DNA of 64,000 bases from Eutreptiella sp. 'Long Island Sound 2002'. Its lineage: Eukaryota; Euglenozoa; Euglenophyceae; Eutreptiales; Eutreptiaceae. Shown here piece by piece: positions 1-10,434 of the stretch (position 1 is the stretch's first letter; each line of letters starts with the position of its first letter). The position numbers were made by a program, and so were the translations under genes. The stretch covers positions 62,717,355 to 62,781,354 of the forward strand of contig OZ038384.1 in assembly GCA_964036045.1 (NCBI GenBank), written 5' to 3'. Below the pieces are notes generated by a model. That model was not told the origin of the DNA and did no database searches. It saw only the letters and a list, made by a program, of their open reading frames with translations.

Positions 1-166
1 CAGGGTAAATTGAATGAAATTTTGAGTGGTTGTGGTGCTAGTGAAAGGAAAAGGGAAGTTGGCCGTGTCGGGTATGGAGAGAGACTTGGTAGGTTTGGAA
101 ATATCTTGGGATGTGGGGAGAGTAAGGAAGCGAAACTGGTGGTTGGGGGTGAGGATTGTGGACATG
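1..166 (-). other. 3' region of LINE-1, incomplete at window edge
   Basis: This lies downstream (minus sense) of the reverse-transcriptase stop codon. It is G/T-rich on the plus strand like the rest of LINE-1. No poly(A), simple-repeat tail or target duplication is visible, so the 3' end of the element is probably outside the window. Confidence 0.4.
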
Positions 167-3100
167 TCAGGGAAAGTAACTGTCTGTGGTTTTCTGAGGC
201 GTGGGGTGGTCGACTGTGCCTCGGAACCATTGGGTCGTTTTTGTGGTATGGGTGGCATTTTTCGTAATGGAATATGTTGGTGCGTGGCTGTTGGATTGGT
301 AGTAGAGAAAGGCGACTTCGATTGTTGTGTGTGTAGGGATTTGAGAAGGGAGACATGGGTTGACTGTGGGTATGTTGTGCGTGTGGAAACCTAAAAAGCT
401 AGCAGAGTGGGCAGTCATGCGTTGCATGGTGTTGGGGTTAGTGGCCTTGTAGCGCAAGGTGTACTTGACTCTTTCGTTCGTGTGGGAAGGTCCGTCGTCG
501 TGTGTGTAGCGCAGTATATGGTTGACGGCTTGGATTTGGGTTACGATAGAAATTTTCGTGATGTTTAAACCTAGTGTGTGTGGGGTGGAGTATTTGGTTT
601 TATTCAGGGTACGAAAGGATAGTTTGCCTAACTTGGAGATATGACTCCAAATTGTGGTGTCCAGTTTGTCGAGGTCCTGTTGCGGGAGTGAGTTGTAGAT
701 TAAATGGTAGGTGAGGGTAGGTATCAGTTGTATGTTGGATAGTTTTATGACTTCGTTGTGGGTGAGAGGGAGGGTGGATATGTTGGCGAAAAAGGCGTGA
801 ATGGTGTTAAGTAGAAGTTGGATCATGCTGGGGTTTTGTTGTTTGTTGAAAAAGTAGGTGCCCAGGTATTTATAAAAAGCCCTGGGGTCGCCGTCATCGG
901 TAAAGGTACTGAAATGTTGGGTAGGACTAATACGAATGGTGATGTGGGTGGCGTTCTTGAGGGCGTGGAGTTCGGATTTAGTCGTGTTAAACGAAAGGCC
1001 GTATCGAGGCCCTTGGACAAAGAGGAAGTGAAGCACTTTGTGTAGAGTGGCGTGGGAAGTTGTTTGGAGGGCGATGTTGTCGATGAAGGAGAAAAGGTCG
1101 TTGAATTCGTGTTTAGGTAGGAGAGATTGTATGTGGTTAATGATGGGGTCGACAAAGAGGTTAAAGAGTATGGGGGACATGGGGCATCCTTGTCTAAGTC
1201 CCCTTATGCAGTGGGCTGCAAAGAGGGCGAAGCCGTTGACGACGGGGAAGTCGTGGGGGCAGGCGTAGAGGTTTTGGATGAGGTTGATGATGGAGTGAGG
1301 TATGTTGTAGTTGGAGAGTATTTGCCATAAGGCTCGGTGAGGAACGGAGTTAAATGCTTTATTGAAATCAAGATATAAGTGGTACATGTCTGGGTGCAGT
1401 GATAGGTTGGCAATCATAGTGTATATGTGGTCTGTGGTTCTGTGGTTAGGAAGTCCGCCATACTGTGTGTTGTTGGTGAGGTGGTATGTTGTGGCGTAGT
1501 AAGTGAGGGTGTGTGCACCGTAAGAAGCTATGATTTTGTAGAGTGTGTTAAGTAGTGCTATTGGTCTGTAGTTTGTAGGATTATTGGGGTCGCCTTTTTT
1601 GTAAAGTAGAAAAATTTTTGCTTTAAGCCAGTGAAAAGGTATGTGGTCGGGGATAAGGAGGGAACACAGGCTGTAAATGTAGGTTTGTATATCAGGGGGG
1701 CAGACGGAGAAAAGGTAGAGAGATGCGTCGTCGAAACCAGGTGCGGTGTGTGGTTTAGCGTTCGACAAAAGAAGGTTGAAGAAGTCTCTGGTAAAGTGTG
1801 GTAATGGAGCGTCGTTGGGTATTTTTAGGGAGTTAGTCATGAGTGTGTCGATGAGAGCCGGGTCTGTGTCGAAATCTGGGGGGCCTCCCAGGGAAGAGAA
1901 AGCGTGTCCCATAGATTTGCACATTTCGTAAGGGTCGGTGGTGAGTTGACCAGTTTGGTCAAAGAGAGAGATGGGGGTGGTGTTTCTGGGGTTGAGAATG
2001 TTGTTGATTGTCTTTTTTATGCGGTTGTGAGAAATGAGGGAGTGGTGGAGTTTCTTGTGCGCTTATGCTTGTTTTTTTGAGGTCCAGTCATTGAGTAGTG
2101 TTTGAAGTTTTTTTGTTTTGTGTGCACTGGAGGTAGTAGAAGGTAGATTATTTACAGCGTCAAGGAATTGTTTCTCCACGCTGGTTGGTTTGTGTTCGTG
2201 TGCTTGATGAGTGACTCTTTTGTAGGTGGTGACTAGTTGGGTGAACAGGAAGTCGGTCAGAGGAATAAGTTGTTCAACGGGTTGTTGGAAGAGAGTGTCG
2301 TGATGTTTGGAGAGCCAGTCGTTAAGAGGTTTACTGAGGGACGTAAAGTGTGACTTTTCTTCTTTGCTTAGGGGGCGGTAGTGAATGGAATTGTGTGGGA
2401 TGTTGTATATGTTAATCGGATTGGTAGGGATGGCTATGGAAGTGGATACGGGTCGGTGGTCGGAGATGTCGTTGTGAATATCAATGAAGGTGTTGAAAGG
2501 TTTGAAAATGGTGTTGGAAAGAGGAGAGGAGAGAATCAAGTCGATGCGTGTGTGAGACGGGAGCCTTTTGTTTGCAGGGCGCGTCCACTGTTTTGTCTCT
2601 GGGTGGTCCTTACGATACAGGTCAATGAGGGTTGGTGTGGTAGTAGGATTGGTGGGGTGTACCTTGTCGTGGAGCCAAGGCCAGTATTTATTGTGCTTGA
2701 TATTAGCCGTGTCTAGAGAAGGTTGGAGATATGTGTTGAAGTCGCCGAGCATGATGTGGCACGGTTGGTCTTGTTGGAGGGCGGATATTGTTTTCTCTAA
2801 CCTGTGTCGGAGATGAGCGTGATGTGATTTGTACACGTTAATGATACGGAGTGTGTGGTAGCCTGGTATAGTAAGGTCGATGGCAGTAAGGCATCCATTG
2901 ACCTTGTCTTGTTTGATTTGCGTGACCAAAGGAGATAGGGAGGAGTGAATGATAATCGCTGTGCCGTTGGATTTGTCAGAAGATATGTTTGTGAAAGTGT
3001 GTAGGTTTAGGAGTGAATGTAAGGAGGGGGCGGTAGGTATTTCCTGTAAACAAAGTATGTCGGTTCCTTGTTGTTGGTGTCGTAATATAATGGCGTCTAG

Positions 3101-3268
3101 GTTGTCAATGTTTTTGGCAGTGTTGTGGGTAGTGAGTGTTAAACGTGTTTTAGAGTGGATTAAGTTGTCTGTTGGTGTGGTAGGTTTAGGTGCTTTGTGA
3201 ATGTTGGTATCGTAACTTGGTGGTTGGGGGACTCCCGGTGGGAGGGGGATATCAATTGACGGCGTCAT
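167..3268 (-). pseudogene. LINE-1 ORF2: endonuclease-reverse transcriptase, one in-frame stop
   Basis: Two minus frames, 3268-2063 (401 aa) and 1924-167 (585 aa), are the same frame. Between them are a TAA at 2065-2063 and 46 further sense codons. The first part is an EEP endonuclease: Asn49, Glu76 in CLQEI, Asp176 and Asn178 in LGDFNT, Asp243 in RIDLIL, and Asp270-His271 in SDHRP. The second part is a reverse transcriptase: YKKGDP and NYRPIALLNT blocks (residues 108-126 of that frame), motif A LDFNKAF with Asp186, motif B GLRQGCPMSP, and motif C FIDN at 280-283. The usual DD is therefore DN (GAC to AAC at 1078-1076), which should abolish polymerase activity. No RNase H or zinc knuckle is visible. 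The TAA is best read as decay, though readthrough cannot be excluded. Confidence 0.85.
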
Positions 3269-3800
3269 GATGATGAGAGAGATGGGACCACGTGTCTAAC
3301 ACTGACCACTTCCGAGACATTCCTTGATCTTGGACGTGCGGCCGTTTTGGCAATTGTAACCCGACTGGGTCAGGAAGGAAGCACTTGCAAATAGATAAAC
3401 TCTTCATCCGGTCATGACAGAAATCAGTCAGGCCACTTGCTGGCGACTGATAGGGCAGAGTGACACTAGGCGTGCAAAAGAGTACCCGATCGTGGCTTGT
3501 ATGAATCAAAATCTTGACGCCCCGTAGATGAGTGAGGGAAATCCACACGGCATGCAGGATGCATTGTGAGGAAAGTGTACGTTCCAGTGTGTTCGCATTG
3601 TTATCGATGCGTGGCACAATATCTTGCGAGGTGATGCATCGCGGATGGTTAGATGTTATCGCTTCGAGAATCGGCGGCATGATAAACAGATCATACCGTT
3701 GGTATTGAAAGTGAGGACGGAGGGGATCCGCATCTCTGAGTAATGACTTAGTGAAGACATAGAGAACTGAATGAGAGAAAGAGTGTGGGTGGGTGGGGAG
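3269..3800 (-). other. Spacer between LINE-1 ORF1 and ORF2
   Basis: About 530 bp separates the ORF1-like stop from the endonuclease start. A weak 142-codon minus frame (3680-3252) overlaps the start of the endonuclease ORF; I do not recognise it and its composition is not convincing. It may be inter-ORF leader or remnant coding sequence. Confidence 0.4.
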
Positions 3801-5684
3801 TCATTGGGGCTTGGCCACGATCAATCGCCCATTGATGGAGTGCAATTGTTTCTCGGAGCCAAATTCTTTGGCGGCCAAGAGTGTGGCTTCCCATTTAGAA
3901 GTGTCATGGTCTTTCGCAACTGAATCAATGATGTTTTGTTTTTTCAAGAGGTTGGGCGAACCGGTTGTAAAAGTGATGCCTTGAACTTTTTCTTGGTGTG
4001 CTAGGATACTGGATCCCAAGTTTTGGAAGAGCGCTTCAAAATATGGGGGTGATTTGGCACTTGGGTTGGATTCCAGCGGTTGGATGGAGGTGAAGGTACC
4101 AAAAAGTGAAGTTGCTGTGTTGATGTCTCTAAAACTTATGGAGCGTGGAGCACAAATGACCACCGATTTGGCGTTGGTTGGTGTGTAGGAGGGTTTAGCA
4201 CGATAGCTTAGTGGAGCGTCGGACAAAACTGCATATGTGTTATCGTGATTGAAAAAAGTGAGGCCGGCTTTCTTGCATTGTTCGTTCATCCATTTGAGTT
4301 TTGAAACTCGTGTTTCGGTGTTGCTTGGAATAGAGTGGACATCCAGATGCACCAATACCGAGTATTTGGTGCGTAGAATTGCGAATTGCAGAATCGAATT
4401 CATTTTTCCAAGAGAGGCCACTCGATTTAGAAGCTCCGTGGGTTCAAGCTTGACTCCGTTTTTCGCGGAGCTTTTTGAGGCGGAGATCATGAAAGTATTT
4501 TCATGGGCGGAGAGGTTGTAGGGGAAGGCCATAATGAGTGGATTCCTGTCTAGTGGGTAATGGGATTGAACGGTTTTGGCAATTTGGGAGGAGAGGGCTG
4601 AGTTGGTTTCGATGTCGAAACGAGCGTGGGTGCTGCCAATGGGCGAGCCCCCTTTTTTTATCTCACCGCGGTAGTGTGCGCAATTGGTGGAGGTAATGGA
4701 TGAGGCATCTTGGAGGTCGGGTTTGATTAATTTGTTGAAAAATTGGAAAGCATCTTCCTCGGTGAGGACTTCGAGGTCTCGCGAAACGTCAATTCTGACA
4801 TAATCGGTGATTGGTGGTGTGTGACGGGCTTCTTGTTGTGGAGAGATGAAAGCCTCGGCTTGTGCTAGGTCATGGCCCGGCGAAATAGGAGAGAATTTGG
4901 GCCGTGTGTATTGGAATTCGGAAAGGTTGTCCAAAGTAATCATAATATTTCCCTCGGGGTGTGGGGCGGAGCAAGTGTCAAAAAGTTTTTGATCATTCTT
5001 GAGGACCATATTCAACGGAACAAAGTTTTGGGAGATTTTTTGGTCAACCATAAACCTTCTTGCTTTGGCATAGGCTTGAGAGTAATCCCAAATCCCGGTC
5101 GTGGCTTCACACACTCTCGGGTCTGACACCAAAAGAATTAGCGTACCCCTTACATGTATTTTAGCACGCGCGAGCGACGCTAGAGCATTGAGCAACATGG
5201 ACACGTGTGCGGATGTGTTGTGCGAGGCGTCCTTGTTGAAGTCGTAATTTGTAGTGGGAGTGAAGATGAAAGTTCTTGTTTGGGACTCGTAGAGGTTGGC
5301 CATGATGTTGAGGGTCGTGATATTTTGGGGAGTGACCAATTTTGCATTTTTGATGGCTCGTGCATGATCTTCCGTTGGGTACGGGGCGGAATACTTGTAC
5401 TTCTCGTTGAAATAGTGTTGGTAGTCGGTGCCCCCAAATTGTATTTCATGAGGTTGTTTGTGGAATTGGGCGATGATGTCCTCGGTTGGTAACATGGTAA
5501 TGTAGTCGGAGTATACTCGGTTGTCTTGAGATTGGAATTGATAGACTTCTGGAACTTTTTCATCTTGAAGGTCTTGGTGGAGTTGGGATGGAGAGTTGCC
5601 ATTGGGGTCGTTCACAAAAACGTTGGTGGTTTTTTTTTTTAGGCATGGCGGTCCCCCGCCGAAAAAAACACAATCACTGCTCAC
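3801..5684 (-). CDS. LINE-1 ORF1-like protein, unknown fold
   Basis: A 627-codon minus frame of normal amino-acid composition sits directly upstream of the endonuclease-RT. It is open from a GTG at 5684; the first ATG is at 5495-5493, giving about 564 aa. I recognise no catalytic motif, CCHC knuckle or clear RRM. Position alone suggests an ORF1 nucleic-acid-binding or particle protein, as most LINEs encode upstream of EN-RT. The frame starts where the preceding ORF stops (a GTGA overlap at 5684-5681), so the two may once have been one frame or may be translationally coupled. It is the least damaged frame of LINE-1, with no internal stop over 1.88 kb. Confidence 0.6.
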   Translation of the reverse strand: MSSDCVFFGGGPPCLKKKTTNVFVNDPNGNSPSQLHQDLQDEKVPEVYQFQSQDNRVYSDYITMLPTEDIIAQFHKQPHEIQFGGTDYQHYFNEKYKYSAPYPTEDHARAIKNAKLVTPQNITTLNIMANLYESQTRTFIFTPTTNYDFNKDASHNTSAHVSMLLNALASLARAKIHVRGTLILLVSDPRVCEATTGIWDYSQAYAKARRFMVDQKISQNFVPLNMVLKNDQKLFDTCSAPHPEGNIMITLDNLSEFQYTRPKFSPISPGHDLAQAEAFISPQQEARHTPPITDYVRIDVSRDLEVLTEEDAFQFFNKLIKPDLQDASSITSTNCAHYRGEIKKGGSPIGSTHARFDIETNSALSSQIAKTVQSHYPLDRNPLIMAFPYNLSAHENTFMISASKSSAKNGVKLEPTELLNRVASLGKMNSILQFAILRTKYSVLVHLDVHSIPSNTETRVSKLKWMNEQCKKAGLTFFNHDNTYAVLSDAPLSYRAKPSYTPTNAKSVVICAPRSISFRDINTATSLFGTFTSIQPLESNPSAKSPPYFEALFQNLGSSILAHQEKVQGITFTTGSPNLLKKQNIIDSVAKDHDTSKWEATLLAAKEFGSEKQLHSINGRLIVAKPQ

Positions 5685-6279
5685 ACTGCGAGGTTCCTCG
5701 AAGGACGGCCGCTATGTACATTTCCCAATGTTTCATATAAAACCCTGAGGTGCTGAGCACTAACTGAAAGAAACCAAAGGCTCAGGTTTTTATTGTACAT
5801 TGGTGGTACGTTGGTGGTTTGGTGGGTTTCCAAGTCTTCCATAGGGATGAAAGTGAAACTCTTGTTGCGCTTTTCTGAAAGTTTGGCAAAATCCACTGTT
5901 GGCTTTTCATTGTAATGAAGTTGCGTGTTGATGACGATGTCGTCAATGACAGCCTCTTTCGTTTCACGGTTTGGTTGCGGGGTGGTTTTTTGAATCCATT
6001 TTGTCTTGTGGCGCTTGGACTTGCCGTTTGGGCTTGAACTGGCATTTTGGCTTGGAAATGCGTCTGGAGTGTTTTTCTCGGCGTTTGTTTTCTGATTTGA
6101 TTTGGGAGTTTGGGGTTGTTGATCATTCTCCTTTCCTTTTTATCTGTTCTGCTTTCCCGAAGAGCCGCGTTGCGTCTGTGATCCCTCAGCTGTTGGTCGC
6201 TTTTCTCGAATTGCGCCACGCGATTTGCGACGGACTTGCTCGGATCTGCGGCTTTTGGCACGGTGCGATCGTTGCCCAT
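5681..6279 (-). pseudogene. Lysine-rich N-terminal ORF of LINE-1, frameshifted
   Basis: Two overlapping minus frames (6279-5782 and 5896-5681) look like one coding sequence with a shift near 5960-5980. The first begins with ATG and has a strongly basic stretch (Lys/Arg/Gln/Asn-rich). Beyond the shift the other frame is open upstream of its ATG and continues with ordinary composition to a TGA at 5683-5681. A basic N-terminus before ORF1 would suit a nucleic-acid-binding protein, but this is inference from composition. I recognise no family. Confidence 0.4.
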
Positions 6280-6429
6280 GATCGAAATTGTGATCAGCGT
6301 TTGCGCCAGGAAATTGCGGATCGAGTGATACCTAATATGTGGGCAGAAATCAGTGATATCGGAAAAATTCAGGAAAAGATTTTATTGTAGTCTGTCAACC
6401 TGAAATTAGGAATTTCCCACGGAGGACCC
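6280..6429. other. Junction region upstream of LINE-1
   Basis: Short A/T-moderate stretch between the presumed LINE-1 5' end and the direct repeat at 6430. No convincing gene. The exact 5' end of LINE-1 cannot be placed. Confidence 0.3.
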
Positions 6430-6615
6430 TGACATATACATATTACTTGTCTACATGTTTATATTGTCTACATATACCTTCATCTCTTTGCCTAGGACGC
6501 CAGATTGTGTCATGGCCGAGGCAAGGACCACAGAATTCTTTGGAGAAACCCAAATTCGAGAGGAAGTCTTGGATTTCATGGGATTGGGGTCGTGCATGCC
6601 AAGGGAAGCTTGAGG
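6430..6615. repeat. Direct repeat, left copy
   Basis: From ACATATACATATTACTTG to GGGAAGCTTG this segment recurs at about 7423-7602 with few differences, for example TCTACATATACC against TCTGCATATACC. The copies are about 990 bp apart. They could be short LTRs of a miniature element or a repeat split by an insertion. The left copy runs into a C tract at about 6617. Confidence 0.7.
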
Positions 6616-7422
6616 GTTGCCCCCCCCCCCCCCCCTACTGTCCTGCTGAATCAGTCTTGAAACCAGGGCAGTGCAGGGGTCAGAGCGCCTCCTTGGCCTT
6701 GCCTTCCTTTGGATATAGGCAAGGCTTCTAAGGAGGGGGGTGAAGCGGTATGGGGTGCCTCACCCATACCCGCTGCCCAGCCTGTGGCGCTCTTCGCCAG
6801 GCTGGCTCAGGAATTTTCCTGGGCTGATTACGGCATCTCGATTTCTGTGGGATTTCTGTAAAATACCCCAGAAATCGTCATTTTTCGTCACTTTTGGGCT
6901 GGCCACGACAATCGTCGCCTGCGCGACGCAGCTCCAGATCAAAGATTTATTTCTCGATTTCTGGAGATTTTAATCAATTTTATTATTGATTTATCGTTTT
7001 TAGAAATATAGGAATATAACGTGACCTTTTTTGCGGCGTTCCGCGAAGGTCAATTTTTGCGAAAAGAGTCACGTCCACGAATTTTTCAAAAAAATCCTGA
7101 GGCGATCCCAGGAATCAGCCAGACGCCCATGGTGTGGCCCAACAGTGGGCCTTTTCATATATAGTTTGAATTGGGACAGAAACGCGTCGTGTCGGCTACG
7201 CGACGCGTTGGGGGGAGACACGGGAAATGAGTGATTTTCGCTCAAAAGTCACTATATTTCACTGTTTTGCGCCCAAAAACCACTGTTTGGCCCAGTTTGG
7301 GCAGGATCTCAGTGGAGATCCTGATGGCGACGACTCGTAGCCGTCAGATTTTCTGATGGCGGCGACGCCGCCGACTTCATTTCGTCTTCTTTTCTAAGCT
7401 ATTTTATAGTATAGAAGTGTTA
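6616..7422. other. Non-coding DNA between the direct repeats, hairpin-rich
   Basis: No supported gene. It opens with a long C tract and holds several perfect inverted repeats: GGTATGGG with CCCATACC around 6748-6771, a TGGCG/CGCCA stem near 6782-6802, and AACGCGTCG with CGACGCGTT around 7180-7210. It is rich in CG near 7180-7210 and 7320-7380. It may be a small non-autonomous element, since it is flanked by the direct-repeat pair. Confidence 0.4.
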
Positions 7423-7602
7423 CATATACATATTACTTGTCTACATGTTTATATTGTCTGCATATACCTTCATCTCTTTGCCTAGGACGCCAGATTGTGT
7501 ATTGGCCGAGAGGGATCACAGAATTCTTTGGAGAAACCTAAATTCGAGAGGAAATCTTGGATTTCATGGGACTGGGGTCGTGCATGCCAAGGGAAGCTTG
7601 GA
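7423..7602. repeat. Direct repeat, right copy
   Basis: This is the second copy of the 6430-6615 repeat; homology is lost just after GGGAAGCTTG. The upstream flanks differ (GGACCCTG on the left, AGAAGTGT on the right), and no obvious target duplication brackets the pair. Confidence 0.7.
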
Positions 7603-8265
7603 TGTTGCCCTCCTCCGACCTCTTCAGTATGTCCATGTGCACTTCCTTCCCTCATTTTGGTGTAGTCAAGACGTCCGGAGACTCAATTGTGACTCATGTG
7701 CTCTTTGGGGATGGCCCGACGGTGGTGTCAATTCTTTCAACTCCTCCACCCCCGTTGAGACCATCCATGTCGACGGGTAGAAGTAGTATGAAATTTGGTT
7801 TTTACTTTTGCATGCATGACTCAAGTCCATAGCATGATGCCCATGCCCATGAACTCTTCGTCTCGCATTGCATGTGGTTCGACCGGAAGAGTAGGTTGAG
7901 TCGTACTCACGCTTCTGAATTCTTTTCCTTTTCTCAATGGTGGACCTACCTTGTGCTCGTTTGGACCCTCCTTGAACCCGAGCTTGTCTCGTGTGGACTA
8001 GTGGACATGTCTCCGACCCCTATTGGCTCATTTGTGAACCATTGTTGCACGGTGGCTCATTTGTGGGTTTTTGTGGACCATTGCTGAACTTTGGTTGGAT
8101 CATTGTTGGACCGTATTGGATTCCTGGGTCATTTCTTCATTGGGCTTTCAGTTGGAATTGTTTGTGTCATTGCCGTGCTCTGAGGGACGTGAGTGGGTTG
8201 TGAGCTTGGAAATCTCCGCTGGTTTTTATTGGTTGGAAGTTTGGTTGGTTGGAAATTGGGAAAAA
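7603..8265 (+). other. Leader or LTR-proximal DNA upstream of the gypsy gag
   Basis: About 660 bp without a convincing gene precedes the gag ATG at 8266. It should contain the 5' LTR end and primer-binding site of the Ty3/gypsy element. I could not identify an LTR by comparison with the DNA after 61342, nor a clear tRNA-complementary site. Confidence 0.35.
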
Positions 8266-10434
8266 ATGGAAGATTCACTCGGTTCAAGTCACCTCGAGCG
8301 CGGATTGTTGGTAGCACAGGCTTACCCGGGCGGGGGTTTAGCTTACGGCTCTGACACGGGCAGCGGGATGACTCTCGGAGAGGTTACGGCCATGATCGGG
8401 ATGATCACAGCACGGCCAGAGGAATCGGGTTCCGACTATGCAACAGCGCATGAGTCGACGGTTGGGTCTCCTTTAAACTTGGCAGTTGGGCTTAGGCAGG
8501 GCCAGCGTGCCTATGCAGTTGAGGGAGACATCAACATGCGGTCTGCACCTTGGGGATACCGATCCTTTGAGAGCATTGGGATGGTGAATCAATTCGGTGA
8601 AGCAGGATTTTGATTCATGAGTGGACACCAGAGACTCATGATTTGGCAACCTTGCCGGCGCAGGTTGACAGGCTAACGAGTGGGTTGAACTATCTCCAAA
8701 ACTTCAATTTCGAGGGTGTTTCAGCTATTTCCAAAATTCGCCAGGCGATCCAAGCCCTCTCTCGCGAGCTTGAACTCCATGCGCGGGGAGTACAAGTAGA
8801 TGGGTCAGCTTTGACGGCGCGGGTAGAGGCATTGGGACAGTTGTTGAACGAGGTAAACAACGAGGTGCAGGACCAGAGGTCCCAGTTGGACTCGAAGAGA
8901 GCGGAATTGCAATCAACTTTAGAACAAGCGACTGCAGCCGCTTTGGAATATCGCCAAGTAGCTGAAGCTCTTGAGGCGAACGTGGACGATTCTCGTCAAG
9001 GGTGGGAGCAAGCCACCAATGAGTTGAAACGGCAACTCCAGGGAGTGTTGATTGAGGTAACTGGGTTGAGTTCACACCGGGCACAATTGGACAAATCGAT
9101 TGAGGAATTGAAGAGTTTGGAAGGCAACGTGTTGAACTGTGACCAGGTCACTACCAACATGGCCGGGAAAATCCGGGGGATCGGTCTCAACTTTGAGGAT
9201 GCCAAAAAACGGGTGCATGGTGTGGAAGCAATGGCGGAAAGCCACAAGGCATCCATTTCCCAGCTTATCAATCGAATACACAATTTGGAGCACCTTGCTG
9301 TTTGGTCAACATCTACAGGGGAAGCTGGAGAGGCAAAGGTGCCCGCAACGGAGGTGAGACGCATAGCGGCGAACCTGGAAATCACGAGTGCACAAGTGGC
9401 TACGATCACGGGCCAAATGCAACATTGGGAAACTATGCCCAAGCCGGAATTGGCCAAGGTTGAGGCCCTGGAGTTACAGGTGCGATTGCTCATGACCCGG
9501 TTGGAACAAAGTGAGCATGAAGTACATGCCTTCAGGGAGGAGATCCGGACCCGACCCTATGGCGGTCCACCCGAAGGGATGCAGCCGGATTCTCATGTCA
9601 TTGGTGAATTACAAAGAAAATTGGAGTCTTTGGAGAACAAATATCAATTGTTGAAGTATGCGGGTACCCGGTTGGTGAATCCAATGGGGATCCCGACAAC
9701 AAAGCAGGAACCATGAGTCCGAGTTTTTGGAGTGCCGGCGCGGAAAGAACGGGTCGCGGAAAGCCTACCAGGGTTTGGATTCCCCCCGGCCGAGGATGAC
9801 TGGTCATCCATGCGGTCAGATGAACGGGGATTCCGGGGTAGAGCCCCACGTGGTGGATGGAGTGGGAACCGCACCCACCAGGGACACACCCCGCCTGGCA
9901 TGGGGGGTGACTGGCAGCATTGTGCCGGGTTGGACTGCCGCTACTTCAAGGCGGATGGCGATGGTTAGTTTATGTCACGGATGGTGTTTCGGTTGTTTAA
10001 TTGACAAGAATCTCTCAAGGATGGAATCGGGCTTCAGAAAAAAAAGCCGTCGAGAATTCTATGGGCAATGGCGTTTGATGAAGTTTTCCCTGAACGAGTC
10101 TTGGACGCCGCATTTGACTGGAAGGAGCCACAACTTGAAAGAACAAATCCGCCGTTAATTGCTCCCGGGGTCTATGGGAGGCTTGCAACCCCGGTGATGG
10201 ACCCGCGAACTTTGGGAGACGTTCAAGGAATGACGGTTGCCCGACGGTGGAATGGAAGTGGGACCACTTCCATTAAGTGGTTTTTGGATTTTTGTGCTTG
10301 GGAGCGCGATTGGATGTATGGGTTGACGGATGCCACGAGACGAGCTGTCCTGCTTTCTCTTATTCCCGCCTCCCAGTCCAACTCACTGAAGGAAATGGCG
10401 AATCGGTACCCATTCCGGTACCAAGATTTGTTGA
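8266..10434 (+). pseudogene. gag: Gypsy gag, N-terminal and central part
   Basis: The ATG at 8266 opens a Gly/Ala-rich N-terminus that ends at TGA 8611-8613. The -1 frame opens at once (8610) and runs on, so either a T was lost from the TTTT run or this is a -1 frameshift site. From 8610 to 9716 about 368 codons are rich in heptad-like Leu/Ala/Glu/Gln, a long coiled coil that could drive particle assembly. The frame continues through TGA 9714-9716, TAG 9966-9968 and TGA 10002-10004 into a capsid-like segment (10068-10434) ending near RYQDLL, where the 2-kb insert begins. All three stops are explicable as CGA or TGG changed by one transition. Confidence 0.7.
10425..10434 (+). repeat. Target-site duplication of the gag insert, left copy
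   Basis: GATTTGTTGA, identical to 12454-12463. In frame it encodes part of DLL(T/R). Joining the flanks with a single copy restores uninterrupted gag reading across the junction. Confidence 0.85.

Larger units (their letters stand above)
167..6279 (-). mobile_element. Decayed non-LTR retrotransposon (LINE-1), EEP endonuclease type
   Basis: Minus-strand reading frames follow LINE order: a lysine-rich N-terminal ORF, a 1.9-kb ORF1-like frame, a spacer, then an endonuclease-reverse transcriptase frame. The endonuclease belongs to the exonuclease-endonuclease-phosphatase family and there is no visible RNase H domain. Such elements copy themselves by target-primed reverse transcription. This copy looks dead: a TAA splits endonuclease from RT, the second catalytic Asp of the RT is Asn, and the first ORF is frameshifted. 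The 5' boundary is approximate (upstream of 6279) and no target duplication was found. Confidence 0.75.
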
